Assembly (NCBI RefSeq): GCF_040120695.1
Contig: NZ_JBEEAC010000005.1
Coordinates: 186,001 to 250,000 of the forward strand
Source of the DNA: Plantactinospora sp040120695
GTDB lineage: Bacteria; Actinomycetota; Actinomycetes; Mycobacteriales; Micromonosporaceae
Direction of reading: 5' to 3'
DNA: 64,000 nucleotides
The translations under genes and the position numbers were made by a program. This document shows, piece after piece, positions 41,389-49,525 of this stretch (its first letter is position 1; each line of letters opens with the position of its first letter). The notes under the pieces are model-generated. The model did not search any database. It was not told the DNA's origin and saw nothing but the letters and a program-made list of their open reading frames with translations.

Positions 41389-42390
41389 TCAGCCGGGTCG
41401 GCCGTACCCGGCGATCGGCTGGTAGTCGACCCGGTCGATCCGGATCCGGGTGCCGGTACGCGGCGCGTGGATGATCTTCCCGTCGCCGACGTAGATGGCG
41501 ACGTGGTGCAGGTCGCGGTAGTAGAAGACCAGGTCACCGGCTTGCCGGGCGGCCCGGCTGATCAGGGTCACCGCCCGGTACTGCCGCGCCGCGTTGTGCG
41601 GCAGCCGTACGCCGGCAGCCGCCCAGGCGGCCGAGGTGAGTCCGGAGCAGTCGTACGCGTCCGGACCGTCCCCGGCCCACCGGTACGGCTTGCCGAGCTG
41701 GGCGTACGCGAACCGGACGGCCCGACCGGCGGCCCCGGGAACCGCCTCGGGCAGCCGGGGCACCGCCTCGGCGGCCGGCTCGTCGGGTCCGGGCAGTCGG
41801 GCGAGGCGGGCCAGCTCGGTCTCGATCGCCAGCTTCCGCGCGGCGAGCTGCCGTTCCTGGCTCCGCTGCCGGGCGACGAGCGCATCGACGGTGCGCCGGG
41901 CCTGGGCCAGCCGGTCGAGCGCCTCGGTCAGCGCGGCGATCGTCCGGTGCCGCTCCCGGCTCAGCCGTTCGAGCAGGATCAGCGGGCCCGCCAGGTTCTC
42001 CGGGGTGGCGGCGCCGAGCAGGGTGCCCAGCACCCCGAGCGCGCGGGTGTCGCCGGTGCGGTACGCCCGGGCGGCGATCAAACTGACCTCGGTACGGTGC
42101 GCCTCGATTGCGCGCTCCAGCGGCCCCATCTCGGCGTGGATCGCCGCGCTGCTGGCCCGGGTCTCCCGCAGCGCCTCCCGCAGGTCGTTGTACTGCTCGA
42201 CGACGATTTCCAACTGCTCCGCCGCCTGGGCGATCCGCTCGGCCGGGTCGGAGACCGGTGCGGCCCGGCCCGGTACGGGGGCCAGCGACAGCGCCACGGT
42301 CATCCCGGCGGCGAGGGCTGCGGCGCGACGTGGCAATGCGGTGGTCGGCACGACCTGTCCAACGATCGATGGCCGGCGGAGGCCACGCAT
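41389..42390 (-). CDS. Secreted NlpC/P60 peptidoglycan endopeptidase with coiled coil
   Basis: A 333-residue exported hydrolase. The signal peptide (~1-45) has PRRAAALAAGMTVALSLAPVPGRAAP. Residues ~48-200 are a helical coiled coil, as in RipA/RipB and CwlO-type enzymes. The C-terminal NlpC/P60 domain (~215-330) has the catalytic Cys in YDCSGLTSAAW, His in HHVAIYVGDG, and the polar third residue near IIHAP. It should cut D-Glu-meso-DAP bonds in stem peptides. It is convergent with the RecQ-like gene (22-base gap) and divergent from the His-rich membrane protein. Confidence 0.9.
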   Translation of the reverse strand: MRGLRRPSIVGQVVPTTALPRRAAALAAGMTVALSLAPVPGRAAPVSDPAERIAQAAEQLEIVVEQYNDLREALRETRASSAAIHAEMGPLERAIEAHRTEVSLIAARAYRTGDTRALGVLGTLLGAATPENLAGPLILLERLSRERHRTIAALTEALDRLAQARRTVDALVARQRSQERQLAARKLAIETELARLARLPGPDEPAAEAVPRLPEAVPGAAGRAVRFAYAQLGKPYRWAGDGPDAYDCSGLTSAAWAAAGVRLPHNAARQYRAVTLISRAARQAGDLVFYYRDLHHVAIYVGDGKIIHAPRTGTRIRIDRVDYQPIAGYGRPG

Positions 42391-42476
42391 CGAGGCTGCT
42401 CAGGTTCGTACCGTGACGTTCGTCGCCCTCGGGAGGGCGACGGTGACCGCCGGGTGGCACCGCCGGACCGGGACGG

Positions 42477-42482
42477 TAGCCT
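42477..42482 (+). promoter_or_regulatory. -10 box of a leaderless promoter
   Basis: TAGCCT ends 7 bases before the GTG at 42490, and no ribosome-binding site precedes that start. Confidence 0.5.
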
Positions 42483-42489
42483 GCGGGTC

Positions 42490-43545
42490 GTGACCCGTGA
42501 CCAGCCGGCAGCGCCGGAGACCGGTCGGACCGATCTGGCGGCGGGCGCTGCCCGCCCGCCGGCCGGCCCTGCCCGGGGTCGCCGGCCGGCCGGCCCCGCC
42601 GGTTCCGCCGAGTCGGCGGTGCCGGACCGGGGCACCGTACGCCTCGCGCTCACCGTGGCCGGTCTGGTGCTCGCCCTGCTCGCCGGGTTCGGGCTGGGTC
42701 GGGCGAACGGCGGCGCCACTCCGGCGGCCGGCGGTGGCACCCAGCCCTCGGCCGGCGCCACCGACCCGGCCGGCGGCCACGTCCATCCGCCGGGGACGGG
42801 GCCGCACGAGCACCCCACCGGAGCGTCCGGCGATCCGGCCGACGCGGGCGGGCTGAGCGTGAGTGTGGCCGGCTACACGCTGGTGCCGACCACCACGACC
42901 CTTACCGCGGGCCGGGCCGAGGACTTCCGATTCCAGGTACGCGGCCCGGATCGCCAGCCGGTGACCGGGTTCGCGGTGGTGCACGAGAAGCCACTGCACA
43001 TGATCGTGGTCCGCCGGGATCTCAGCGGCTACCAGCACCTGCATCCGACGATGGCACCCGACGGCACCTGGAGCCTGCCGCTGACCCTGCCGTCGGCCGG
43101 CGTGTGGCGGGTGTACGCCGACTTCGCCGTGCTCGACGGCGGCGGCGGGCAGCTGCCGTTGACCCTCGGGGTGGACCTGGCGGTCGCCGGCGACCACGCC
43201 CCGCGACCGCTGCCGGCGGCGGCCCGGGAGGCGACGGTCGCCGGGTTCACCGTCACCTACGAGGGCACTCCGCAGGCCGGTGCCAGCCAGCCGATGTTGT
43301 TCCGGGTCTTCGCAGGCGGCAACCCGGTCACCGCCCTGGAGCCCTACCTCGGCGCGTACGGGCACCTGGTGGCGTTGCGCGAGGGCGACCTGGGTTACGT
43401 GCACGTCCACCCGGAGCCCGAGCTGGTGGGCGGCGCGGTGAAGTTCTGGCTTGCCGCACCGAGTTCCGGGCGGTACCGGATGTATCTCGACTTCCAGGTG
43501 GCCGGCGCGGTGCAGACGGCCGAGTTCACCGTGACGGTTGCCTGA
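42490..43545 (+). CDS. Histidine-rich one-pass membrane protein, probable metal-binding ectodomain
   Basis: A 351-residue protein. About 48 polar residues precede a helix (VRLALTVAGLVLALLAGFGLG). The outer part starts with a His/Pro segment (GGHVHPPGTGPHEHP), followed by two similar beta domains. Domain one has FAVVHEKPLHMIVVRRDLSGYQHLHP and domain two HLVALREGDLGYVHVHPEPE. The paired HxH motifs at equivalent places suggest copper or other metal binding, and the layout resembles actinobacterial secreted proteins found near copper genes. No metal transporter is adjacent. The -10 box 7 bases before GTG 42490 fixes the start; the longer open frame is antisense to the NlpC gene. A perfect 19-bp tandem repeat covers the stop. 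Confidence 0.75.
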   Translation: MTRDQPAAPETGRTDLAAGAARPPAGPARGRRPAGPAGSAESAVPDRGTVRLALTVAGLVLALLAGFGLGRANGGATPAAGGGTQPSAGATDPAGGHVHPPGTGPHEHPTGASGDPADAGGLSVSVAGYTLVPTTTTLTAGRAEDFRFQVRGPDRQPVTGFAVVHEKPLHMIVVRRDLSGYQHLHPTMAPDGTWSLPLTLPSAGVWRVYADFAVLDGGGGQLPLTLGVDLAVAGDHAPRPLPAAAREATVAGFTVTYEGTPQAGASQPMLFRVFAGGNPVTALEPYLGAYGHLVALREGDLGYVHVHPEPELVGGAVKFWLAAPSSGRYRMYLDFQVAGAVQTAEFTVTVA

Positions 43546-43573
43546 GGCCGGGGCGGTTGCCTGAGGCCGGGGC
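43536..43573. repeat. Perfect 19-bp tandem duplication spanning a stop codon
   Basis: GGTTGCCTGAGGCCGGGGC occurs at 43536-43554 and again at 43555-43573. The first copy contains the TGA stop (43543-43545) of the His-rich protein gene. Confidence 0.9.
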
Positions 43574-43581
43574 GAGTCGGG

Positions 43582-44091
43582 TCAGCCGGCGCGCCTTACC
43601 TGCCGGTGGGCGAGATAGCGCAGCATGTCGCGGATCAGCTTCTTCTCCTCCGGCGGTACGCCGGGGTCGGCGAGCCGGGTCACGATCACCCGGAGGTCGG
43701 CGTCCACGGACGACTCGATCCGGTCCCGCCGGGCCGGGCCGGGCTGCTCGCCGTCGGGCAGGCCGAGTGCCCGGAAGGCCACCCCGACCGGCACGTCCAG
43801 GGCGGTGCAGAACCCGCGCACCTTCGCCAGCTCGGGATAGTCCTGCCAGTCCCCGGCGAGCCAGCGGAACAGCGTGGACCGGCCCACACCGGTGTGCGCG
43901 GCCACGTCGCTGACGGTCCAGCCGCGTTCGCTCTTGGCATCGTCGATGGCCCGCCGGACGAAGCGGGCGAAGGCCGCCTGCGGCGAGTCCTGTGCGGCAC
44001 CGATGCTCAGCGGAAAACCCTTTCGCCCGGACTTCGGGTGGTCTTCTGAGAGTAGTCCGGAACCCCGTCGGGGAAACCCGACTGATCGCAC
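43582..44091 (-). CDS. XRE-family DNA-binding protein
   Basis: A protein of up to 169 residues. The HTH_3-type domain is WTVSDVAAHTGVGRSTLFRWLAGDWQDYPELAKVRGFCTALDVPVGVAFRALGL, a typical XRE helix-turn-helix with its fourth and fifth helices. The C-terminal segment (RIESSVDADLRVIVTRLADPGVPPEEKKLIRDMLRYLAHRQ) is helical and may dimerise. The GTG at 44091 gives the longest form but its first ~28 residues look non-native. Translation may begin nearer LSIGAAQDSPQAAF with a CTG codon behind AAAGGG, so the start is open. Targets unknown. It ends only a few bases from the repeated 3' end of the convergent His-rich gene. Confidence 0.78.
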   Translation of the reverse strand: MRSVGFPRRGSGLLSEDHPKSGRKGFPLSIGAAQDSPQAAFARFVRRAIDDAKSERGWTVSDVAAHTGVGRSTLFRWLAGDWQDYPELAKVRGFCTALDVPVGVAFRALGLPDGEQPGPARRDRIESSVDADLRVIVTRLADPGVPPEEKKLIRDMLRYLAHRQVRRAG

Positions 44092-44194
44092 CCACCCACC
44101 CGTACCATCGGTCGGCCGGCATCGGACCTGACTATCCGATCATCTGAAGAGTTCCGCCGGTACGGCGGATGAACCGCCGGTAGGCGGCCCGGCC

Positions 44195-44303
44195 GGGGCG
44201 TTGTGTGCCGGCCGACGGGGCGGCGTGTTCCGGCCGACCGGGGCGTTGTGTGCCGACCGACGGGCGTTCTGTGCCGACCGACGCGGGCGTCGTGTGCCGC
44301 GAC
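44195..44303. repeat. Five degenerate tandem units of 21-23 bp
   Basis: Units start at about 44195, 44217, 44240, 44262 and 44283 (consensus GGGGCGTTGTGTGCCGACCGAC). The tract lies downstream of the methyltransferase stop at 44369 and upstream of the XRE gene. The rest of the 44092-44368 gap shows nothing else I can support. Confidence 0.75.
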
Positions 44304-44368
44304 GGCCCGGTTCCGCAGCCGGCTGACGGTCCGGGTCCGCAGCCGGCCGATTCCGGCGCGACCGCGGG

Positions 44369-45514
44369 TCAGGGCGGGCCGAGCAGGGTCTGCAACCGAG
44401 GGGTGAGCCGCCAGTCGCCGATCAGCCCCCGGTAGTCGGCACGCTGCCGGTCGGTCGGCTCGGCGCCGGTGTGCCGCGCCCGGAGCAGCAGGTTGCGCGG
44501 GGTGTGCTGCGAGTCGACGAACTCCACCACCTCGACCCGGTAGCCGTGCAACCGGAGCAGCGCCGCCCGCAGCGCGTCGGTGAGTACGTCGGCGAGGCGC
44601 TCCCGCAGGATGCCGTGCCGGACCAGCGGGTCGTACGGGTCGGGGGCAGGGTGCGCCCGCAGTTGCGCGGCGAGGTCGTGGTGGCAGCACGGCGCGGCGA
44701 GTATCCAGCGGGCCCCCCAGCGCACCGCCCGGGCCAGTGCCTCGTCTGTGGCGGTGTCGCAGGCGTGCAGCGCCAGCACCAGGTCGGGGGCGGGTTCCAC
44801 CGTCGCCTCCAGGATGGTGCCGGCGACGAAGCGCACCCGGTCGGCGTAGCCGAGCCGCTCGGCGAGCGCGTCGTTGCGGCGCCGCTGGTCCTCGCGTACG
44901 TCCACGCCGACCAGGCGCACGTCGATGCCCCGCCCGGCCAGGTAGCGGTACGCCGCGAAGCTGAGGTAGGCGTTGCCGCAGCCGAGGTCGACCACCCGCA
45001 GCGGGCCGGTCAGCTCCTCCGGCAGGGTGGCCGCGAGGGCCCGCAGGAACGCGTCGACCTGCCGTCGCTTGGCCGCGCTGCCGCCGATCGCGGCGAACAG
45101 CGGATCACCGGGGTCGAGCAGGTGTTCCCGGGCCCGGTCGTGCGGGGTGGCCGGGGCGGCCGCCCGCTGCGCCTCGACCCGGTGCAGCTGCGCCTCGCCC
45201 CGCTTGGTCACCCGCAGTTGCAGGGTGGCGGAGGCGGTCTCGACGTGCCAGTTGCCGAACGGCTCGGCCAGCAGCGCGTCGACGGCCGCGTCCGCCTCCG
45301 GGCCGGGCACCACGTTTCGGGTGAACGGGCGGGCGCCGTCGTTGGTGACGATCTGGAGCCGGGCACCGGACCTGAGGGCGACCGGGCGCAGCTCGGCGCG
45401 TACCACGGTGGGGAGCTGCCCGCGTCGCCGCCCGGCGGCGACGGCGCGGGTCAACCCGGGATCCAGCAGCAGCGCCCGCACCTGTGCGAGCGCTGCGTCG
45501 AGCTGTTGCGGCAT
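44369..45514 (-). CDS. Class I SAM-dependent methyltransferase (METTL25/RRNAD-like)
   Basis: A 381-residue protein. The N-terminal half (~1-150) is a non-catalytic alpha/beta region. The Rossmann methyltransferase domain follows with LRVVDLGCGNAYLSFAAYRYL (motif I), VRLVGVDVREDQ (motif II), DLVLALHACDTATDEAL (motif IV region) and ILAAPCCHHDLAAQL. The LHACDxATD plus PCCHHD pair is the hallmark of a family related to METTL25/RRNAD1. The substrate, possibly RNA or a small molecule, is unknown. Its ATG immediately follows the stop of the DEAD-box helicase gene on the same strand with no gap, so the two are co-transcribed, which favours an RNA-linked role (inference). Confidence 0.82.
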   Translation of the reverse strand: MPQQLDAALAQVRALLLDPGLTRAVAAGRRRGQLPTVVRAELRPVALRSGARLQIVTNDGARPFTRNVVPGPEADAAVDALLAEPFGNWHVETASATLQLRVTKRGEAQLHRVEAQRAAAPATPHDRAREHLLDPGDPLFAAIGGSAAKRRQVDAFLRALAATLPEELTGPLRVVDLGCGNAYLSFAAYRYLAGRGIDVRLVGVDVREDQRRRNDALAERLGYADRVRFVAGTILEATVEPAPDLVLALHACDTATDEALARAVRWGARWILAAPCCHHDLAAQLRAHPAPDPYDPLVRHGILRERLADVLTDALRAALLRLHGYRVEVVEFVDSQHTPRNLLLRARHTGAEPTDRQRADYRGLIGDWRLTPRLQTLLGPP

Positions 45515-47203
45515 CTACTCGCCGGTGGCGGCGTCGCTGGCACCGGTGCCCCGCCGACTGCGGCGGCGCCGACGCCGTGGCTTGGCGGATCCGTCGGCGT
45601 CGACCTCCACCGCGGCCGGCGCCCCGCCGGCCTCGGTCGGCTCGGTCCGGGTGGCGGCTGCCTCGGCCGCGTCGGGGGAGCCCTGCGGGCCCCCGACGAC
45701 CTCGCCCGCCCGGCGCCGGCGACGCTGCCGGCGGCGCGGCTCGTCCCCGCCGGTCACCTCGGCCTCCGGGCCGACCGGATCGGCGGTGCCGGCGCTGCGG
45801 CCACCGCCGCCGCGCCGGTTGCGCGACCGGCCCGCGCCGCCGTCGCCGCGACCGGGCCCACGCCGGCCACCGACACCCCGGGACCGACCGCCGAGGTCTT
45901 CCTCGACCTCGGCGGAGAGCCCGGCCCGGGTCCGCTCGGCGGACGGCAGGGTGCCGGCGACGTCGGCCGGGATGTCCAGGTCGGTGTAGAGGTGCGGGGA
46001 GGTGTGGTACGTCTCCGGCGGCTCCGGCATCTCCAGCCCGAGGGTCTTGTCGATGATCCGCCAGCGGGGCATGTCGTCCCAGTCGACGAAGGTCACCGCG
46101 ACCCCGGTGGCGCCGGCCCGACCGGTACGGCCGATCCGGTGCGTGTAGGTGTCCTGATCCTCCGGGCAGTCGTAGTTCACCACGTGGGTGACCCCGGTGA
46201 CGTCCAGCCCCCGGGCCGCCACGTCGGTGGCGACCAGGATGTCGATCTTGCCGGCCCGGAACGCCCGCAGCGCCCGCTCCCGGGCGCCCTGACCCAGGTC
46301 ACCGTGCACGGCGGCGACCGCGAAGCCGCGGAAGTCGAGATCCTCGGCGACCCGGTCGGCCGCCCGCTTGGTACGCGTGAAGATCATTGTCAGTCCGCGC
46401 CCGCGCGCCTGCATGATCCGGGCGACGATCTCGATCTTGTTCATCGAGTGGGTGCGGTAGACCAGTTGCTCCGTCTGCGGCGACGGCCCGGTCTCGGCGG
46501 TGTGCCCGGCGTGGATGTTCACCGGGTGCCGGAGGAACCGGCGGGAGAGTGCGACGATCGGCTCCGGCATGGTGGCCGAGAAGAGCATCGTCTGCCGGTC
46601 CTCCGGCAGCATCGCCAGAATCTTCTCGACGTCCTCCAGGAAGCCCAGGTCGAGCATCCGGTCCGCCTCGTCCAGGACGAGCGCGTGCACCCGGTCCAGC
46701 CGGAGTTGCTTCTGCTTGGCCAGGTCGAGCAGCCGTCCGGGCGTACCGACCAGGATCTCGACGCCCTTGCGCAGCGCCTCGACCTGCGGCTCGTACGCCA
46801 CGCCGCCGTAGATCGGCAGGACCCGTACCCCCCGGGTCCGGCCCGCCGCGGCGAGATCCTTGGCGACCTGGAGTCCCAGCTCACGGGTGGGTACGACGAC
46901 AAGCGCCTGCGGCAGCCCGTCGCTGCCCTCGTCCGGCGCGAAGACCCGCTCCAGCAGCGGTACGCCGAAGCCGAGGGTCTTGCCGGTGCCGGTCGGTGCC
47001 TGGCCGATCAGGTCGGTGCCGCGCATCGCGATCGGCACGGCGTACTCCTGGATGGCGAAGGCCCGGGTGATGCCCACCGCTTCGAGTGCGGCCACGGTCT
47101 CCTGACGGGCGCCGAGTTCGGCGAAGGTGGGTGCCTCGGGTCGGACCGGCGCGTCGGCGGCAAGCGCCTGGCCGGCCATGATGTTTTCGATGTGATCGCT
47201 CAT
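45515..47203 (-). CDS. DEAD-box ATP-dependent RNA helicase
   Basis: A 562-residue helicase. The N-terminal TFAELGARQETVAALEAVGITRAFAIQEYAVP is the Q motif. APTGTGKT is Walker A, PTRELGLQ motif Ia, TPGRLLDL motif Ib, VLDEADRMLD the DEAD box, SATMP motif III, IFTRTKRAADRVAEDL motif IV, ATDVAARGLDV motif V and HRIGRTGRAG motif VI. The last ~170 residues are an Arg/Gly-rich tail with two RRRRRRSRRG-like clusters, probably for RNA binding. ATG 47203 is used; the frame further upstream is unlikely. The gap upstream is ~380 bases, leaving room for a long 5' leader such as cold-induced helicases use. Confidence 0.93.
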   Translation of the reverse strand: MSDHIENIMAGQALAADAPVRPEAPTFAELGARQETVAALEAVGITRAFAIQEYAVPIAMRGTDLIGQAPTGTGKTLGFGVPLLERVFAPDEGSDGLPQALVVVPTRELGLQVAKDLAAAGRTRGVRVLPIYGGVAYEPQVEALRKGVEILVGTPGRLLDLAKQKQLRLDRVHALVLDEADRMLDLGFLEDVEKILAMLPEDRQTMLFSATMPEPIVALSRRFLRHPVNIHAGHTAETGPSPQTEQLVYRTHSMNKIEIVARIMQARGRGLTMIFTRTKRAADRVAEDLDFRGFAVAAVHGDLGQGARERALRAFRAGKIDILVATDVAARGLDVTGVTHVVNYDCPEDQDTYTHRIGRTGRAGATGVAVTFVDWDDMPRWRIIDKTLGLEMPEPPETYHTSPHLYTDLDIPADVAGTLPSAERTRAGLSAEVEEDLGGRSRGVGGRRGPGRGDGGAGRSRNRRGGGGRSAGTADPVGPEAEVTGGDEPRRRQRRRRRAGEVVGGPQGSPDAAEAAATRTEPTEAGGAPAAVEVDADGSAKPRRRRRRSRRGTGASDAATGE

Positions 47204-47457
47204 GTGGTTGTGGGGGTGCCCTCTCGTGGTGCGCCCCGTTCGTCCGTAGGGCGCGATATCGGTATGGCGCGGGCCACACGGTCGACGGCTGAACGCCGAG
47301 TAGAAGACCGGGCCGCACACGCGCGCCGCAGGGCAGATTTCGGAATCGGTTGAGGCCTTCCGGTCCTCTGCCTCCTTCGGCAACTGATCCATGCTACCTG
47401 AGCCCGGCATACGGCGTCCTCGGTCCAGGGACGCGGCCGTCGCCCGGGGGTCGGTGA

Positions 47458-47473
47458 TGTGACGTACGTCACG
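47458..47473. promoter_or_regulatory. Crp-type palindromic operator
   Basis: TGTGACGTACGTCACG contains the perfect 14-bp palindrome GTGACGTACGTCAC. It matches the CRP consensus TGTGA-N6-TCACA at nine of ten defined positions. It lies between the divergent helicase and ferritin-like genes, 114 bases before the ferritin-like start. Confidence 0.65.
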
Positions 47474-47575
47474 CTTCTGGAGGTGGTTGGTTTCCGACAG
47501 GTAGGACGGTCGCCGGAAAACCGGGACGAATCTCCGGTCTCCTGCCGTCGGGACCCCGCCCGGGCGCCCGGACGG

Positions 47576-47581
47576 TAACCT
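47576..47581 (+). promoter_or_regulatory. -10 box of a leaderless promoter
   Basis: TAACCT ends 6 bases before the GTG at 47588; no ribosome-binding site is present. Confidence 0.55.
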
Positions 47582-47587
47582 GCGGGC

Positions 47588-48316
47588 GTGTCCGCCCTCG
47601 CAGAGCCCGCCCCGATCACCTCAGCCGCCCTCGCCGAACCGGTCGGTCCCAGCGTCGCCGAACCCGTCGGCCCGACCGTCCCGGGCGCCGTCGTCGACCT
47701 GCTCGGGCTGGTCGCCTACGGGGAGCTGGTGGCCTTCGACCGGATGGCCGCCGACGCCCGGCTGGCCCCTGATCTGGCCCGCCGTGCCGTGCTGAGCGAG
47801 ATGGCCGCTGTCGAGATCACCAACTATCGGCGGCTCGCCGACCGGTTGACCGAACTCGGCGTGCCGCCCGAGGAGGCGATGGCGCCGTTCGTGCCGGCGC
47901 TGCAGTCGTACCACGACTCGACCGAGCCGAAGGACTGGCTGGAGGCACTGACCAAGGCGTACGTCGGGGACGCCGTCGCCGACGACTTCTTCCGGGAGAT
48001 GGCGGCGTTCCTCGCCGACCCCGACCGGCAACTCGTACTCGACGTGCTGCACGGCTCCCGGTACGAGGAGTTCGCCGGTCAGGAGATCCGGCTCGCCATC
48101 CAGGCCGACCCGAAGGTCGCGAACCGGCTCTCGATGTGGGCCCGGCGCCTGGTTGGCGAGGGGCTGTCCCAGGCCGGCCGGACCGCCAGCGAGCGGGTGG
48201 CGCTGACCGCCCTGATCGCGACCGGCTTCGACGACCAGTCGGGGGTGCAGGTGCTGTTCAAGCGCCTGACCGCCGCGCACACCGCCCGGATGTCGGCCGT
48301 CGGACTGAACAACTGA
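47588..48316 (+). CDS. Ferritin-like fold protein
   Basis: A 242-residue protein. After ~30 Pro/Ala-rich residues (three EPVGP-type repeats) comes an all-helical domain: VDLLGLVAYGELVAFDRMAADARLA, LSEMAAVEITNYRRLADRLTELG, and HGSRYEEFAGQEIRLAIQADP. Glu/His residues are spaced as in ferritin-like four-helix bundles of the MiaE/actinobacterial type, though a full di-iron set (two ExxH) is not evident. Its place next to a DEAD-box helicase, DUF3107 and TetR genes is conserved across actinobacteria. Function not established. The leaderless -10 box fixes GTG 47588. A direct repeat covers the stop. Confidence 0.78.
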   Translation: MSALAEPAPITSAALAEPVGPSVAEPVGPTVPGAVVDLLGLVAYGELVAFDRMAADARLAPDLARRAVLSEMAAVEITNYRRLADRLTELGVPPEEAMAPFVPALQSYHDSTEPKDWLEALTKAYVGDAVADDFFREMAAFLADPDRQLVLDVLHGSRYEEFAGQEIRLAIQADPKVANRLSMWARRLVGEGLSQAGRTASERVALTALIATGFDDQSGVQVLFKRLTAAHTARMSAVGLNN

Positions 48317-48357
48317 GCCCGGCCGGCTGCCGATGTCCGCAACTGAGCCCGGCCGGC
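48310..48357. repeat. Direct repeat spanning a stop codon
   Basis: CAACTGAGCCCGGCCGGC occurs at 48310-48327 (containing the ferritin-like gene stop) and at 48340-48357, a 30-base period. Confidence 0.8.
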
Positions 48358-48373
48358 GGCCGGCGTTCCGGCG

Positions 48374-48601
48374 TCAGCGGGCGACGAAGCCGACCGCCCG
48401 GGGCGACGCCTCGGCGATCTCGACGTAGGCCACCTTGCCGACCGGCACGATGACCCGGCGGCCCTTCTCGTCCGTCAGCGACAGCGTGCCGTCGTTGGTG
48501 CTGAGGGCGTCGGTCACGATCTGCTCGATCTCGGCCGGCGTCTGCGCGCTCTCCAGGACCAGCTCGCGCGGCGCGTACTGAACGCCGATCTTGACCTCCA
48601 C
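48374..48601 (-). CDS. DUF3107 family protein
   Basis: A 75-residue protein almost identical in layout to actinobacterial DUF3107: MEVKIGVQYAPRELVLES, EQIVTDAL, LSLTDEKGRRVIVPVGKVAYVEIAE. It is a small alpha/beta protein with no known activity. GAGG lies a few bases upstream of its ATG. It is downstream of the TetR gene on the same strand (66-base gap), and the pair is conserved together in actinobacteria, so joint transcription is likely. Confidence 0.9.
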   Translation of the reverse strand: MEVKIGVQYAPRELVLESAQTPAEIEQIVTDALSTNDGTLSLTDEKGRRVIVPVGKVAYVEIAEASPRAVGFVAR

Positions 48602-48667
48602 GTGGCCTCCTCGTTCGGGGCGAAAGATCCGCCGTCGGAAAGGCTATCCGATCCGCGCCGGTTGCGT

Positions 48668-49378
48668 TCAGGCTGACTCACCCTGCGCCGGAAAGCTCGT
48701 CTCGCCCCGCGACGGAAAGCTCGCCTCACCCTGCGTGGAAAGGCTCGCCTCGCCCTGCAACGGGAAGCTCGCGATCCCGCGCCAGGACAGCCCGGTGAGC
48801 AGCGCCTCGGCCTCGGCCTTCGGCACCTGCCGCCCGCCGGCCAGCCAGAACTGGGCCGCGGTCTCGGCCGCGCCGACGAGCCCGGAGGCGAGCAGTTCTG
48901 CCCGGGACCGGCTCACGCCGGTGTCCGAGATGATGGTGTCGGTGATGGCGGCGATGCAGCCCTGCTCCACCCGCTCGACCCGCTCGCGTACGGCCGGATC
49001 GTTGCGCAGGTCCGACTCGAAGACCAGCCGGAACGCGCCACTGGCATGGTCGACGAAGTCGAAGTACGCCCGCACGGCACCGCTGACCCGCTCCTTGTTG
49101 TCGGTGGTCGCCGCCATCGCCTCCCGGACCTTGGCCACGATCGCGTCGCAGTGCGTGTCCAGCAGCGCCAGATAGAGCTCCAGCTTTCCGGGAAAGTGCT
49201 GGTAGAGAACTGGTTTGGAGACGCCGGCCCGCTCGGCGATGTCGTCCATCGCGGCCGAGTGGTATCCCTGGGCGACGAACACTTCCTGGGCTGCCGCCAG
49301 CAGTTGCTTACGCCGTGCCGAGCGCGGCAGGCGCGTTGGGCGGCCGGCCGTCTGCGCGCCGTTTCCCACCTGGGTCAT
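48668..49378 (-). CDS. TetR/AcrR family regulator with repeated C-terminal tail
   Basis: A 236-residue repressor. The HTH reads RLPRSARRKQLLAAAQEVFVAQGYHSAAMDDIAERAGVSKPVLYQHFPGKLELYLALL. The ligand domain spans ~70-205. The last ~35 residues are four 8-residue units of the form SFPxQGEA, a duplication not expected in this family. ATG 49378 has GGAGGTGA five bases upstream, so the longer open frame is dropped. The conserved block around it (DUF3107, alpha/beta hydrolase, DUF3152, MoeZ) makes it the equivalent of an actinobacterial regulator without a defined ligand. Confidence 0.9.
   Translation of the reverse strand: MTQVGNGAQTAGRPTRLPRSARRKQLLAAAQEVFVAQGYHSAAMDDIAERAGVSKPVLYQHFPGKLELYLALLDTHCDAIVAKVREAMAATTDNKERVSGAVRAYFDFVDHASGAFRLVFESDLRNDPAVRERVERVEQGCIAAITDTIISDTGVSRSRAELLASGLVGAAETAAQFWLAGGRQVPKAEAEALLTGLSWRGIASFPLQGEASLSTQGEASFPSRGETSFPAQGESA
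48677..48772. repeat. Four 24-bp tandem units at the 3' end of tetR
   Basis: Units start at 48677, 48701, 48725 and 48749 (CTCGCCCTGCGACGGAAAGCTCGC consensus on the plus strand). Eight codons per unit keep the frame. Confidence 0.85.
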
Positions 49379-49525
49379 GGTCACCTCCGCTTCGCCTCGC
49401 ACGCTGTCGACCTCATTCCGACCGGAGCAGGGACCGTCACTCGACTGCCGAATTAGCCCGCCGCTGTAACTTATCGGCACTGCCACCACACGGTAGCCTC
49501 AGCGGGGGCGACCAAGGAGCGCACG

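Larger units (their letters stand above)
47204..47587. other. Divergent intergenic region between RNA helicase and ferritin-like genes
   Basis: No coding sequence is supported. It contains a perfect 14-bp palindrome of Crp type (47459-47472), the leaderless -10 box of the ferritin-like gene (47576), and ~250 bases that could be the helicase 5' leader. CCGGAAAACCGG at 47513-47524 is a further short palindrome. Confidence 0.6.
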
